NCBI GenBank assembly: GCA_037013495.1
Contig: CM072810.1
Coordinates: forward strand, 71,470,449-71,534,448
DNA from: Hippophae tibetana
Lineage: Eukaryota; Streptophyta; Magnoliopsida; Rosales; Elaeagnaceae
DNA length: 64,000 nt
Direction of reading: 5' to 3'
How positions within the stretch are numbered: the stretch's first letter is position 1; each line of letters starts with the position of its first letter. This document shows positions 41,511 to 50,995 of the stretch, piece after piece. The translations under genes and the position numbers were made by a program. The notes beneath the pieces were generated by a model, which saw nothing but the letters and a program-made list of their open reading frames with translations, ran no database searches and was not told where the DNA came from.

Positions 41511-41613
41511 AGGAATAGCGTTTTTAAATTATTTATCAAAATTTTAAAAACATTTTTGTGCTGTAAATAATTGTGATATTTTAATAATAATCAAATTTCA
41601 AAATTCATAATAA

Positions 41614-41671
41614 ATAAAAAATAAAAAATAAAAAATAAAAAATAAAAAATAAAAAATAAAAAATAAAAAAA
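41614..41671 (+). repeat. (ATAAAAA)n microsatellite
   Basis: About eight units of a 7-bp ATAAAAA repeat in the element leader, ending in an A-rich slip and 'ataataa'. Confidence 0.9.
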
Positions 41672-41938
41672 TAATAATTTTTTTTGTAAAATAATTTAGA
41701 AATTTGAAATTTGAAGTAAAAAAATTTACCGTTCATAAATAGTAAAAAAAAAAAAAACAAAACAAAGAAAAAAAAATTCAAAATTCAAAATATAAAAAAT
41801 TTTAAGTTAATAAGAAATAATATAGCGTGAATAGTAAAATAAAATTACCGTTCATAAAAAAAAAAAAAAAAAACATTACTTGAATTTATACCTAATTAAC
41901 TAAATAACATAAAAAGTAAAAATCTAAGGGAGTTCTGT

Positions 41939-42060
41939 CTAGGAGACTAGTTCTTGGAAGCCTTTGTGCCACTAGTCTTTCCTGGGAACGTTGCTCTGGC
42001 TAGGAGAATGGTATTTAAGGTGCCGTTTGCACCACCATTCTTTCCTGGGAGCACTCTTGG
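41939..42060 (+). repeat. Tandem 61-bp hairpin units in leader
   Basis: Two diverged 61-bp tandem copies, 41939-41999 and 42000-42060, both starting CTAGGAGA and both having TTTCCTGGGA after the stem. Unit 1 pairs GACTAGT (41945) with ACTAGTC (41971). Unit 2 pairs GAATGGT (42006) with ACCATTC (42034), plus an inner stem GGTGC/GCACC (42019-42033). Two base pairs differ between units on both arms together (C-G to A-T and A-T to G-C), so pairing is kept. The position upstream of gag suits a packaging, dimerisation or translation element, which is inference. Confidence 0.75.
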
Positions 42061-42224
42061 TTAATACTAATTATGTTACAAAAAAAAAAAAAAAAAAAAA
42101 AATTTCTTTTTTTTTAGGGTTTAACTAGTTTTGTTTAGTGTTTTGTATAAAATAACATGTAAATTTTATCTAAATTTTTTTTATTTTGTTGACAGGAGTT
42201 TTAAATTTACGTTTACAATAGTCT

Positions 42225-43562
42225 ATGCGTGGTAGGAGATCCTTAGGAAACCCCCTTACACCATATGTAAATAAATTTCATAAATTTAAACAAGTGTCAA
42301 CAAAACTGGATTCTACCCATCAACCTGTTTTTGAGCCAAACATAGAACCAAGTCTTAATCCTTTACTAGAACCAAAAGAAATGGAGGAAAACCAACATAT
42401 TAGGGAAACCACAATGAAAGAGTTTGCAAGACCGGTAATAGGCACGGCAACTGCCGCTATCCAGTTGGGGGAGGCTGCTCGGAATTACGACCTTAAAAAT
42501 ATTCATTTTTCTATGCTTCCTTCCTTTTATGGGTTACCTAATGAAGATTCTCTTTCCTTTATGAGAGATTTCTATGCTACGGTCCAAACATTCCCCCTCG
42601 GTATTCTAAACGAGGATCAACTTAGGATGAGATGTTTTCCCTACACTCTAAAGGATAAGGCCAAAGCTTGGTTGATGTCACTTCCCCCAGGTTCTCTGAT
42701 GACATGGGGTAACATTTACAACAAATTCATGGGAAAATTCTATTCCCATCAAAAAACATCAGAGTTGAGAGGAAAGATTGCTACTTTCTCTCAGATGGAT
42801 GGAGAACCATTCCATGAAGCTTGGGATAGGTTCAAGATGTTTCTCACTCAGTGTCCCCATCATAGCTTTCCCCTGCAGTTGCAGAACCAATTCTTTTACG
42901 ATGGACTTACACAACAATGTCAGTTCATTGTCGACAACGCTGCAGGAGGAGCAATAGGAGAAAAAACTGCCTCAGAGACGTATAACCTCTTTGAGATGTT
43001 GGGTGCTAATTCCCAACAGAAAAGCTCCCGAGTGAGAAAAGCTGGAGTTCATGAAATCGACTCCAGTAATGAAGTTCAACAACAACTTGTTCAACTGACT
43101 AAGCAAGTTGCCCTTCTCGCTACACAAACCAACACCAATAATGATCAATATGGTTTGTATAGCAACATGGGACATGGTACTGAAGCCTGTCCATATCAAG
43201 GAGAAACAACTGGACCTGAACAGGTCAATGTGTTGGGAGCATATCAACAGAGACCAAGGTTTGATCCCAACTCAAATACCTATAATCCTGGGTGGAGAAG
43301 TCATCCAAATTTCTCTTGGAGGCAAAACAACCCTCCTTTCACTCAAGGCTCAAACCAGGCAGGTCAGCAATTCCACCCACCTATTCCAAGAAGCATTCCC
43401 AATAAACCAACCCTGGAGGACAACTTGAATTCTTTTATTCAAGTCTGTAGGGATAATCAATCTAAAACCAATCAACGGTTGGACTCTGTGGAAGCTTCTA
43501 TCAAAAAGGTGGAAGTTCAAGTTGAACAGTTAGTTGAACATTTGCAAAAAGGCAAAGACTAA
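42225..43562 (+). CDS. gag: Free-standing Gag-like protein (first gag), 445 aa
   Basis: Capsid/nucleocapsid-like protein of the retrotransposon, expected to act in cytoplasmic particles. After an N-terminal extension of about 65 residues it follows the second gag of this element along its whole length, through the 'LRMRCFPYTLKDKA', 'FYSHQKT', 'IATFSQM' and 'LQNQFFYDGLT' blocks to the 'KPTLED...FIQV' and coiled-coil-like C-terminus, roughly two-thirds identical by eye in the core. It stops where the protease linker begins in the second gag, so it is Gag only. The zinc-knuckle site is degenerate: Y309-x2-Y312-x4-H317-x4-C322, with tyrosine (TAT) in place of both leading cysteines. It is in a different frame from the second gag. 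The frame is otherwise intact. It may be a duplicated, repurposed or captured gag; I cannot tell which. Confidence 0.85.
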   Translation: MRGRRSLGNPLTPYVNKFHKFKQVSTKLDSTHQPVFEPNIEPSLNPLLEPKEMEENQHIRETTMKEFARPVIGTATAAIQLGEAARNYDLKNIHFSMLPSFYGLPNEDSLSFMRDFYATVQTFPLGILNEDQLRMRCFPYTLKDKAKAWLMSLPPGSLMTWGNIYNKFMGKFYSHQKTSELRGKIATFSQMDGEPFHEAWDRFKMFLTQCPHHSFPLQLQNQFFYDGLTQQCQFIVDNAAGGAIGEKTASETYNLFEMLGANSQQKSSRVRKAGVHEIDSSNEVQQQLVQLTKQVALLATQTNTNNDQYGLYSNMGHGTEACPYQGETTGPEQVNVLGAYQQRPRFDPNSNTYNPGWRSHPNFSWRQNNPPFTQGSNQAGQQFHPPIPRSIPNKPTLEDNLNSFIQVCRDNQSKTNQRLDSVEASIKKVEVQVEQLVEHLQKGKD

Positions 43563-43909
43563 TTCAATGAAGAGGAGACATTGAGTTTTTCATTCTGCAA
43601 TCTCCAAGCAACGTCTTACTAGAAGACGATAAATTTTAGTCCTGTATGGGAGGTCACCCATTATTGTATTTTCCTTTGTTTTAGTTTGCGTGTAATAAAA
43701 ATTCAGATGAAATAAAATTCGTTTGTTTCAAAAATTCTGTCCATTCGCTTAAATTTAAAAAAAATAAAAAAAATAAAAAAAAAATATTAGGTTCCTTGCA
43801 CTTTTTGCTTTTACGTTTTATCAAGTTATAAATATTTCTTAGAGATATCTACTAAAAGCAAAATGTTGATACACAATAGGAGGAGGATCATTTTCAACTA
43901 CAAACAACC
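43563..43909 (+). other. Inter-ORF region between the two gag genes
   Basis: A 347-bp non-coding gap. Its first part holds two hairpins: CGTCTT-actag-AAGACG (43612-43628) and ATGGG-aggtca-CCCAT (43646-43661). The same pair, in the same order, follows pol. The rest is AT-rich and ends in 'aacaaccatggg', a good start context for the second gag. Confidence 0.75.
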
Positions 43910-45676
43910 ATGGGAGATGCTGAAGATAGGCGGAAAAAGATGAAAGAATATACAATGCCAATCATTGGCAATGTAACTTCCGGTATCCAATTACAAGAGG
44001 CTGCAAGGAATTATGAATTGAAAAAGATTCATTATTCTTTGTTGCCTTCCTTTTACGGTATCCCTAATGAAGACCCTTTGCATTTCATTCGAGAATTCTA
44101 TGCTATTGTCCAAACCTTTCCACTACATACAATTAATGAAGATCAACTTAGGATGAGGTGTTTTCCTTACACTCTCAAAGATAAAGCTTGGTCATGGTTC
44201 ATTACTCTACAGTCAGGTTCTCTTAAAACTTGGGAGGCAGTCTATGAAATTTTTATGGGTAGGTTCTATTCCCATCAAAAGACTGTTGATCTAAGAACAA
44301 AGATAGCAACATTTTCTCAAATGTATGAAGAGCCCTTTCATGAAGCTTGGGAACGATTCAAACTCCTTTTCATTCAATGTCAAAATCATAGCTTTCCCTT
44401 ACAGCTACAAAACCAATTCTTTTATGATGGATTGACACTACAGAGTCAATACATGGTTGATAATGCTGCTGGAGGTGCTGTAGGAGAAAAGACCGCAGAG
44501 GAAACCTATAATCTTTATGAGTTATTGGGTTCTAATTCCCAACAAAGAGGTGGTAGAAGGAAAGCAAAGGTCAATGAAGTCGGCTCTGATAATGAGATAA
44601 CCTTGCAAATTGCTGAATTGACTAAACAAGTGAAATTCCTCACTTCCCACCAAATTTCAAATCAAGAGGTATGTGAAGTGTGTTGTTCAATTGGGCATGG
44701 TACTCATAATTGTTCAAATACTTGTGATTCTAGTGTCGATGCCATAGAGGAAGTTCAATCTTTTCAAAGATATCATCCAAACACCTATAATCACCCAGCC
44801 TACACCCAATATCCAACACTAAGGTCAGATAACAACCACCCTTACCCACCAAGCCAATCTTTTAAGCCAACCTTAGAAGATAGCTTGAATGCTTTTATTC
44901 AAGTTAGTCGTGACAACCAATTGATGACTAATCAAAGGTTGAACACCATGGAGGCTTCAGTTAAAAGGATTGAATCTAAAGTTGGGCAACTGGCTGAACA
45001 AATGCAAAAGAAAGAACCAGGAAAGTTGCCCAGTCAACCAGAACAAGCAAAGGATGTTAGAACCCTTCGAAGTGGTAAGGTAGTCAATACTAGTTTACCT
45101 GAAATCTCTAACAATCTACCTTGTAGTTCAGGTAACAAAGAAGGCGATACTCTAATCTCGCAAAAAGGAGAAACAAGTGTTAAACTTAACAAGCCTTCTG
45201 AAAAACTCATTGGGGGGTCATCTGACACCCCCAAAATTCAAAAGACAACAGAACCACACCAGATACAAGTACCTTTTCCCCACCGGTTGAAAGAATCCAA
45301 ACAAGATAAGCAATTCAATGATCTTTTTAATATGCTCTCTAAAGTAAATATTAATTTACCATTATTAGAAGTGATCATGAATGTGCCTTCATATGCCAAG
45401 TTTTTCAAAGAGTTGAACACTAAGAAAAGGAGGTATGAACTGAATGAACGAGTAGTAGTATCAGAAATTTCTAGCGCTGTACTTCAGCACAAACTACCCC
45501 CTAAGTTGAAAGACCCTGGAAGTTTTATTATAAACATAACTATGGGGGATAGGAAGGTTGCTAAAGCAATGCTTGATTTAGGGGCTAGTATAAATTTGAT
45601 GCCCTACTCTATATTCTTACAACTCAATCTAGGGGATTTAAAACCCACAACTATGTCCCTTCAACTTGCAGATTGA
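43910..45676 (+). CDS. gag-pro: Gag-protease (second gag), frame ending at in-frame TGA
   Basis: Structural protein plus aspartic protease. The ATG at 43910 lies in a strong context (aaccATGGg). The capsid-like core covers about residues 20-225. A full CCHC zinc knuckle is present as C255-x2-C258-x4-H263-x4-C268, for binding RNA. A Pro/Asn-rich segment, a coiled-coil-like stretch (about 330-365) and a basic linker containing 'TLRSGK' follow. The protease begins near residue 535, with catalytic D556 in DLGAS. The ORF ends after 588 residues at TGA 45674-45676, inside the protease domain. The same frame then stays open to the end of pol, so gag, protease and pol would be one polyprotein of about 1,720 codons without this stop. 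The conserved protease C-terminal half (ILLGRPF) lies beyond the stop. The likely reading is a recent nonsense change; regulated readthrough cannot be excluded. Confidence 0.88.
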   Translation: MGDAEDRRKKMKEYTMPIIGNVTSGIQLQEAARNYELKKIHYSLLPSFYGIPNEDPLHFIREFYAIVQTFPLHTINEDQLRMRCFPYTLKDKAWSWFITLQSGSLKTWEAVYEIFMGRFYSHQKTVDLRTKIATFSQMYEEPFHEAWERFKLLFIQCQNHSFPLQLQNQFFYDGLTLQSQYMVDNAAGGAVGEKTAEETYNLYELLGSNSQQRGGRRKAKVNEVGSDNEITLQIAELTKQVKFLTSHQISNQEVCEVCCSIGHGTHNCSNTCDSSVDAIEEVQSFQRYHPNTYNHPAYTQYPTLRSDNNHPYPPSQSFKPTLEDSLNAFIQVSRDNQLMTNQRLNTMEASVKRIESKVGQLAEQMQKKEPGKLPSQPEQAKDVRTLRSGKVVNTSLPEISNNLPCSSGNKEGDTLISQKGETSVKLNKPSEKLIGGSSDTPKIQKTTEPHQIQVPFPHRLKESKQDKQFNDLFNMLSKVNINLPLLEVIMNVPSYAKFFKELNTKKRRYELNERVVVSEISSAVLQHKLPPKLKDPGSFIINITMGDRKVAKAMLDLGASINLMPYSIFLQLNLGDLKPTTMSLQLAD

Positions 45677-45712
45677 TCTCTTAAATATCCAGAGGGAATA
45701 GTTGAGGATGTT

Positions 45713-48700
45713 TTGGTACAGGTAGACAAACTGATAATACCTGTTGACTTTGTGGTTCTGGATATGCAAGAAAATCCAGCATTGGACAGAGAGCACACAA
45801 TATTGCTTGGTAGACCATTTATGGCAACTACTAAAACTATTATTGATGTCCAAGATGGAAATTTGACAATGACAGTCTTAGGAGAGACTGTTCATTTTAA
45901 AGTTTTTGATTCTTCACCTTTCCCTTCTATTTCTGCCATCGATGAAATATTCGATGTTGATCCTTTGGATAATCTTGTCCAAAACACCTTTTTCCGAACC
46001 AGAATAGAAGACAAGCTTGAAACCGTTCTTACACTTGAAAAGGTTGAAGAAGATTTAGATGAAGAAATTAAGGGGTACCTTGAACAACTAGACAATAATG
46101 AAGTGATGACAAAATCTAGTACACTTTTAAATCTACCCAGTTCTTCATCTATTAAAGAGGCCAATCCACCTGAACTTGAACTCAAAGACTTACCTGAGCA
46201 CTTAAAATATGTGTTTTTGGGAGAGGGAGAAACTTATCCAGTGATAATTTCTTCAACCTTGACCAAACCACAAGAAAAGGAACTCATCAAAGTGCTTAAA
46301 CAGTTTAAGAAATCTATAGGTTGGAGTATAGGTGATATAAGAGGCATTAGTCCAACAATGTGTATGCACAAGATCAACTTGGAGGATGGTGCTAAACCTG
46401 TACGAGTGGCCCAAAGAAGACTAAACCCAAACATGCAAGAGGTAGTTAAAAAGGAAATTCTTAAATTATTAGAAGAAGGGATTATCTATCCTATTGCAGA
46501 TAGTAAGTGGGTTAGTCCAGTGCATGTGGTACCAAAGAAATCTGGGATAACAGTTGTTAAGAATGACAAAAGTGAATTAGTGCCCACTAGAATAATCACT
46601 GGATGGAGAATGTGTATAGATTTTAGGAAACTAAATTTATATACGAAAAAGGATCACTTTCCTCTTCCATTCATTGATCAAATGTTGGAAAGATTAGCTG
46701 GGCACGAATTTTACTGTTTTTTGGATGGACTGTCTGGATATTATCAAGTACCCATAGCACCAGAAGATCAGGAAAAGACCACATTTACATGTCCTTTTGG
46801 GACATTTGCTTTTCGCAGAATGCCATTTGGGTTATGCAATGCCCCTGCCACGTTCCAGAGATGCATGATATCCATTTTCTCGGACATGGTGGAGAAATTC
46901 ATTGAGATTTTCATGGACGATTTCTCTGTCTTTGGGAACTCATTTGATGATTGCTTACATAAATTGACTTTGGTTTTAGAAAGATGCATTGAATGCAATC
47001 TAACCCTTAGTTGGGAGAAAAGTCATTTTATGGTTCAACAAGGGATAGTTTTAGGACATATAATTTCAAACAAGGGTATTGAAGTTGATAAGGCAAAAGT
47101 TGAATTGATATCCAAACTACCTCCCCCTACATCTGTGAAGGGGATAAGAAGCTTCTTGGGACATGCAGGATTCTACAGACGATTTATTAAAGATTTCTCT
47201 AAAATAAGTCGTCCATTATGTAACTTGCTATCCAAAGATGCTGATTTTGATTTCAACAATGACTGCCTTACTTCCTTTAATACCTTGAAAGATAAACTCA
47301 CATCTACCCCTGTTATAATGGCACCAAACTGGTCTTTACCCTTTGAAATAATGTGTGACGCTTCTGATTATGCAATAGGAGCAGTCCTGGGACAAAGAGT
47401 GGATAAGCGTTTACATGTCATCTACTATGCTAGCAAAACACTCAATGATGCCCAGATGAATTACACCACCACTGAAAAGGAATTCTTGGCTATAGTATTC
47501 TCTTTAGACAAATTTCGGTCTTATTTAGTAGGATCTAAAGTGATTGTGCATTCTGATCATGCTGCTTTAAGATACCTATTAAGTAAACCAAATGCCAAGC
47601 CAAGATTAATCAGGTGGGTATTACTCTTACAAGAATTTGACCTAGAAATCAAGGATAAGAAAGGCAGTGAAAACTTAGTAGCTGACCATTTGTCTAGGTT
47701 GATTTCTGACTTCAATTCTCTTAAAGATGAGAGTAATGAAGATATAGTTGAAACCTTTCCTGATGAACAGTTATTTTTCATAGGTCCAAACCCATGGTAT
47801 GCTGATATTGTAAACTATCTTGCCACTGGTGTTTTGCGACCTAACACTTCATATCAGGACAAGAAAAGGTTTTTTAAAACTATTAAGGACTATTTCTGGG
47901 ATGACCCTTATTTATACAAGATTGGTCAAGATCAAGTCATCCGGAGATGTGTACCTGAAGAAGAACATAAGAGCATTCTGACTTTTTGTCATGAACTTCA
48001 TTGTGGGGGTCATTTTGGAGGAGAAAAGACAGCCCGTAAGATATTACAGTCTGGATTCTTTTGGCCCACTCTTTTTAAAGATGCTCATATGTTTTGTGCA
48101 CAATGTGATAGATGTCAAAAAACAGGAAACATAAGCAAAAGAGATGAAATGCCTTTGACATCTAATTTAGTTGTTGAACTCTTTGACATATGGGGGATTG
48201 ACTTTATGGGTCCTTTTCCCCCATCTAATGGTTTTCAATACATTTTGGTTGCTGTGGATTATGTGTCCAAGTGGGTAGAAGCTATCCCTACCAAAACCAA
48301 TGATGCTAATGTTGTTGTGAAATTCTTGAAAGATTTCATATTCAGTAGGTTCGGAATGCCTAGAGCTATAATAAGCGATGGAGGTAGCCATTTTTGTAAC
48401 AAACTCTTTGATGGAGTACTAAACAAGTACAACATCACACATAAGGTAGCTACTCCATATCATCCTCAAACTTCCGGTTTAGTGGAAGTAAGTAATAGGC
48501 AAATTAAGGGAATACTGGAACGCACTGTGCGTCCCTCAAGGAAGGATTGGGCATTTAAGTTAAATGATGCCTTATGGGCATACCGCACCGCTTACAAAAC
48601 ACCTATTGGGATGAGCCCTTACCGGTTAATCTTTGGGAAAGCGTGCCACCTTCCAGTTGAACTTGAACACAAGGCTTATTGGGCAATTAAAGAGCTAAAC

Positions 48701-49081
48701 ATGGATTTAGATAAAGCAGGTGAAAAACGAGTACTCCAGCTTCATGAGTTGGAAGAAATTAGGAATGAAGCCTATGAGAATGCCAAATTATACAAGGAGC
48801 GTACTAAGCGCTATCATGACAAGAGGCTAGTTCCTAAGACTCTTCACCCTGGAATGAAAGTTCTTTTATTTAACTCTCGTTTGAGATTGTTTCCAGGAAA
48901 GCTAAGATCAAGATGGGATGGACCATTCAAAATAGTTCAGGTATCTGAACATGGAGTGGTAGAACTATTGGACTCCAAGACACAAAAAACGTTCAAAGTT
49001 AATGGCCATCGTGTCAAGCCTTATGTGGAAGAACCAAACAACATTGCTGAAATGGATTGCATTTGGCTGAGTAACCCTTAG
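45713..49081 (+). CDS. pol: Pol: protease remnant, reverse transcriptase, RNase H, integrase
   Basis: Copies element RNA into DNA and inserts it. The frame is open from 45677, directly after the TGA; 45713 is only the first ATG, and the protease C-terminal part (ILLGRPF, near residue 30) precedes RT. RT has catalytic D338 (FLDG) and FMDD at 400-403. RNase H starts with D549 (MCDAS) and includes 'TTEKEF' and 'HSDHAAL'. Integrase has an HHCC zinc site (H760, H767, C798, C801), a catalytic D830, D889, E925 triad with 35 residues between the last two, and a C-terminal GPF module (1070-1072). No chromodomain is present. All catalytic residues I can identify are intact. It shares its frame with the upstream gag-protease, so it is probably expressed as a fusion. 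The sequence blocks match the Athila lineage. Confidence 0.92.
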   Translation: MVQVDKLIIPVDFVVLDMQENPALDREHTILLGRPFMATTKTIIDVQDGNLTMTVLGETVHFKVFDSSPFPSISAIDEIFDVDPLDNLVQNTFFRTRIEDKLETVLTLEKVEEDLDEEIKGYLEQLDNNEVMTKSSTLLNLPSSSSIKEANPPELELKDLPEHLKYVFLGEGETYPVIISSTLTKPQEKELIKVLKQFKKSIGWSIGDIRGISPTMCMHKINLEDGAKPVRVAQRRLNPNMQEVVKKEILKLLEEGIIYPIADSKWVSPVHVVPKKSGITVVKNDKSELVPTRIITGWRMCIDFRKLNLYTKKDHFPLPFIDQMLERLAGHEFYCFLDGLSGYYQVPIAPEDQEKTTFTCPFGTFAFRRMPFGLCNAPATFQRCMISIFSDMVEKFIEIFMDDFSVFGNSFDDCLHKLTLVLERCIECNLTLSWEKSHFMVQQGIVLGHIISNKGIEVDKAKVELISKLPPPTSVKGIRSFLGHAGFYRRFIKDFSKISRPLCNLLSKDADFDFNNDCLTSFNTLKDKLTSTPVIMAPNWSLPFEIMCDASDYAIGAVLGQRVDKRLHVIYYASKTLNDAQMNYTTTEKEFLAIVFSLDKFRSYLVGSKVIVHSDHAALRYLLSKPNAKPRLIRWVLLLQEFDLEIKDKKGSENLVADHLSRLISDFNSLKDESNEDIVETFPDEQLFFIGPNPWYADIVNYLATGVLRPNTSYQDKKRFFKTIKDYFWDDPYLYKIGQDQVIRRCVPEEEHKSILTFCHELHCGGHFGGEKTARKILQSGFFWPTLFKDAHMFCAQCDRCQKTGNISKRDEMPLTSNLVVELFDIWGIDFMGPFPPSNGFQYILVAVDYVSKWVEAIPTKTNDANVVVKFLKDFIFSRFGMPRAIISDGGSHFCNKLFDGVLNKYNITHKVATPYHPQTSGLVEVSNRQIKGILERTVRPSRKDWAFKLNDALWAYRTAYKTPIGMSPYRLIFGKACHLPVELEHKAYWAIKELNMDLDKAGEKRVLQLHELEEIRNEAYENAKLYKERTKRYHDKRLVPKTLHPGMKVLLFNSRLRLFPGKLRSRWDGPFKIVQVSEHGVVELLDSKTQKTFKVNGHRVKPYVEEPNNIAEMDCIWLSNP

Positions 49082-49093
49082 CACCAAAAAGAT

Positions 49094-49142
49094 ACGTCTT
49101 GCTAAGACGTTAAACTAAGCGCTGGATGGGAGGCAACCCATC
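49094..49142 (+). promoter_or_regulatory. Two-hairpin module after pol
   Basis: ACGTCTT-gct-AAGACGT (49094-49110) followed by GATGGG-aggcaa-CCCATC (49125-49142). The second is the 'gggaggcaaccca' hairpin commonly seen after pol in Athila elements. A matching pair follows the first gag. Its role is unknown; a part in RNA processing, translation of a downstream ORF or packaging is possible. Confidence 0.7.
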
Positions 49143-49400
49143 ATGTTAGGTAATTTTTTGTTATTTGTTTTATTTACTTAATTTTATTGTTTATTTTAGT
49201 TTACTTGTTTGTGAATAATTTTTAAAATTGTTAAAACTAAAATATTTGTTGAGATGTTAGAAGTTCACAGCGATCTGTCTGTATACACTTTAATGATGAA
49301 TATGATGGATGCACCTGCATTTCTTCATTACTACTTACACATTCTCAAGAAATAGGTAATCTTTCTCCTCTTTTCTCTTTATCTTTAATTTGCAGTTGTT

Positions 49401-49439
49401 ACATTGAGGACAATGTAAGTTCTAGGTTGGGGGTGGTGA
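49401..49439 (+). other. Hairpin plus central polypurine-like tract
   Basis: A perfect ACATTG-agga-CAATGT hairpin (49401-49416) is followed by GGTTGGGGGTGGTGA (49425-49439). This matches the polypurine tract and LTR junction at 50984-50998 at all but one base. It could prime plus-strand DNA internally, like central polypurine tracts of other retroelements; that role is inference. Confidence 0.6.
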
Positions 49440-50872
49440 AAAGTTACCATGCTTAATAAAAAAAAATATAAAAAATTATATATATATATATAAAAAAAAT
49501 TATCACAAAAATGTATCATTTCTTTAAATCAAATTTAAGTAAATAGTTAAGTCTTTGGTACTGTTAGATTAATTTTTGAAAACATATCATGAAATATTTT
49601 GTAATTATTTTTGATAATTAGTTAGTTTTTGTCATAACTAGTATTTCTTGATAAAATGTGGAAATTATATTAAACCCAAAATCGGTGTTTATGAATTTTT
49701 TTTAGTGGAGACTACCCTTGTGAGATATAATTTGAGCCTAATTTCTTTTATTCAGAGTGAAATATATATTTTTTCTACTCCAAACACATTTCTTATTTAT
49801 TCAAAAAGTTTAGATGATCTCTATAGGTATTAGCATTGAATGTATGAATTTTTTCTCATCTTAATAGAGTATCATATATTTTTGATTATTATTTTTGTTT
49901 AGATTAAAACGATTTGAGTAGAAATTGATAGTATATGCTTATATCTCATTCATGCATGACTGCTACAAAAACAAGAAGACATATCTGGGGTTACCTAAAC
50001 CAAGATCAAACAGAAAAGCCACAAAATTAACCACTCACCAAAATCAAAAAAAAAAAAAAATGTACAATATGTACATGGGTTGACTCTCTAAAAAATACAT
50101 ATATATAAAAAAAATGTATAGAGAGATAAAAAAAATAGTATCATCTACATACTATGACCCACATTGCCTACAAAGTTGTGAGTAAAGGCTAATTACAAAA
50201 GAAAGATATAGGAAGTAATTCCCTAAAAAGTCATCGCAATTTCTTCATTTGTAAAAGCATATATCTTGAAATTCTTTCTTAATGAGTTGGATTTATGCAT
50301 GAAAATAATTTTTGTATATGATATCTTTATAATTTATACATTCGATTCCTTTCATGAGATCAATGTTAAAATAACACTTTGAGCCTTTATTCTTTATACA
50401 TATGCGAACATATTAGTTCATTTCTATACATCAACTCTTTCGCATATAAATTAGTATGAGTGTTTGAACCCATAGGATTCAGTGCTTTGAGAGTATTGAC
50501 TTGTGAGGAATAGAGTCGAAGCGAATTCTGATTCATGACACTGAAATTGGGTAAAATTAAATTGATACATTTTTGAAATGAGATATGAAAATGATTTTCG
50601 ACTAATTATTGTAATAAAATCATGATTGTTTAAAGAGATTAAAATAACTTATGCTTGAGATTTTAATTATGATCTTAAAGGAGATTAAAAAGTATGAGAT
50701 ATTTTTGTGATATGTTGTGTTCTTTTATTCTTAAATTAATTTTTGATTGTGTTGTAATTTTAATTTTTGATTTGATTGTTTTTATCTTTACATTTAGTTC
50801 AATGTTTGTGGGTATCATTACTGAAAACCCTCACGAGACTCAAACTCGTCCACTAGGGCAACCTAGGGGTTT

Positions 50873-50905
50873 AACGGCTTGTTGCATAGGCTAAATGCAA
50901 CCGTT
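50873..50905 (+). other. Bulged hairpin near element 3' end
   Basis: AACGG (50873) pairs with CCGTT (50901), and TTGCAT (50882) pairs with ATGCAA (50895), leaving a four-base bulge CTTG on one side and a seven-base loop. It lies about 90 bp upstream of the polypurine tract, within the only GC-richer part of the 3' region. Confidence 0.55.
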
Positions 50906-50952
50906 TCAATCCACGAAAGTGATTTAGGATAGTTTAAATTTTAGCTTTTATC

Positions 50953-50982
50953 GCTTCTCTTGCTAAGAGACTAGCAAGAAGC
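50953..50982 (+). other. Hairpin directly before polypurine tract
   Basis: GCTTCTCTTGCT (50953-50964) and AGCAAGAAGC (50973-50982) pair along their lengths apart from a two-base bulge, with an eight-base loop. It abuts the polypurine tract and may shape it for RNase H cutting; that is inference. Confidence 0.6.
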
Positions 50983-50983
50983 T

Positions 50984-50995
50984 GGTTGGGGGTTG
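50984..50995 (+). other. Polypurine tract
   Basis: GGTTGGGGGTTG lies immediately before the TGATGAGTGC start of the 3' LTR, where the plus-strand primer is made. It is not a pure purine run, but position and G-richness fit, and the same G-rich form occurs in other Athila elements. Confidence 0.8.

Larger units (their letters stand above)
41511..42224 (+). other. Untranslated leader of the retrotransposon
   Basis: About 710 bp of mostly A-rich non-coding sequence between the primer site and the first gag-like ORF. It contains a TAAAAAA-type microsatellite, a repeated TTACCGTTCATAAA motif (41726 and 41845), poly(A) runs near 41856-41873 and 42078-42100, and a tandem pair of structured 61-bp units at 41939-42060. 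The open frame at 41289-41570 straddles the LTR end and primer site and is not a gene. Confidence 0.8.
49082..50983 (+). other. 3' non-coding region of the element (no env-like ORF)
   Basis: About 1.9 kb between pol and the polypurine tract. Some Athila elements carry an envelope-like ORF here; none is visible. The longest plus-strand frames are 61 codons (49648-49833) and 66 codons (50694-50894). The second is hydrophobic at its start and could be either chance or a vestige. Recognisable features are a two-hairpin module after pol, an ACATTG/CAATGT hairpin with a polypurine-like copy, AT microsatellite tracts, and hairpins near 50873 and 50953. Confidence 0.8.

Noticed and set aside
41289..41570. 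93-codon ORF crossing the 5' LTR end
   Set aside because: It runs through the LTR terminus and primer binding site, which no retrotransposon protein does.
43108..43428. 106-codon ORF inside the first gag
   Set aside because: Out-of-frame shadow of gag, with no independent support. The same holds for minus-strand frames across gag and pol.
50694..50894. 66-codon hydrophobic ORF as an envelope-like gene
   Set aside because: Far too short for an env-like protein and no recognisable signal or domain order; mentioned only as a possible vestige.
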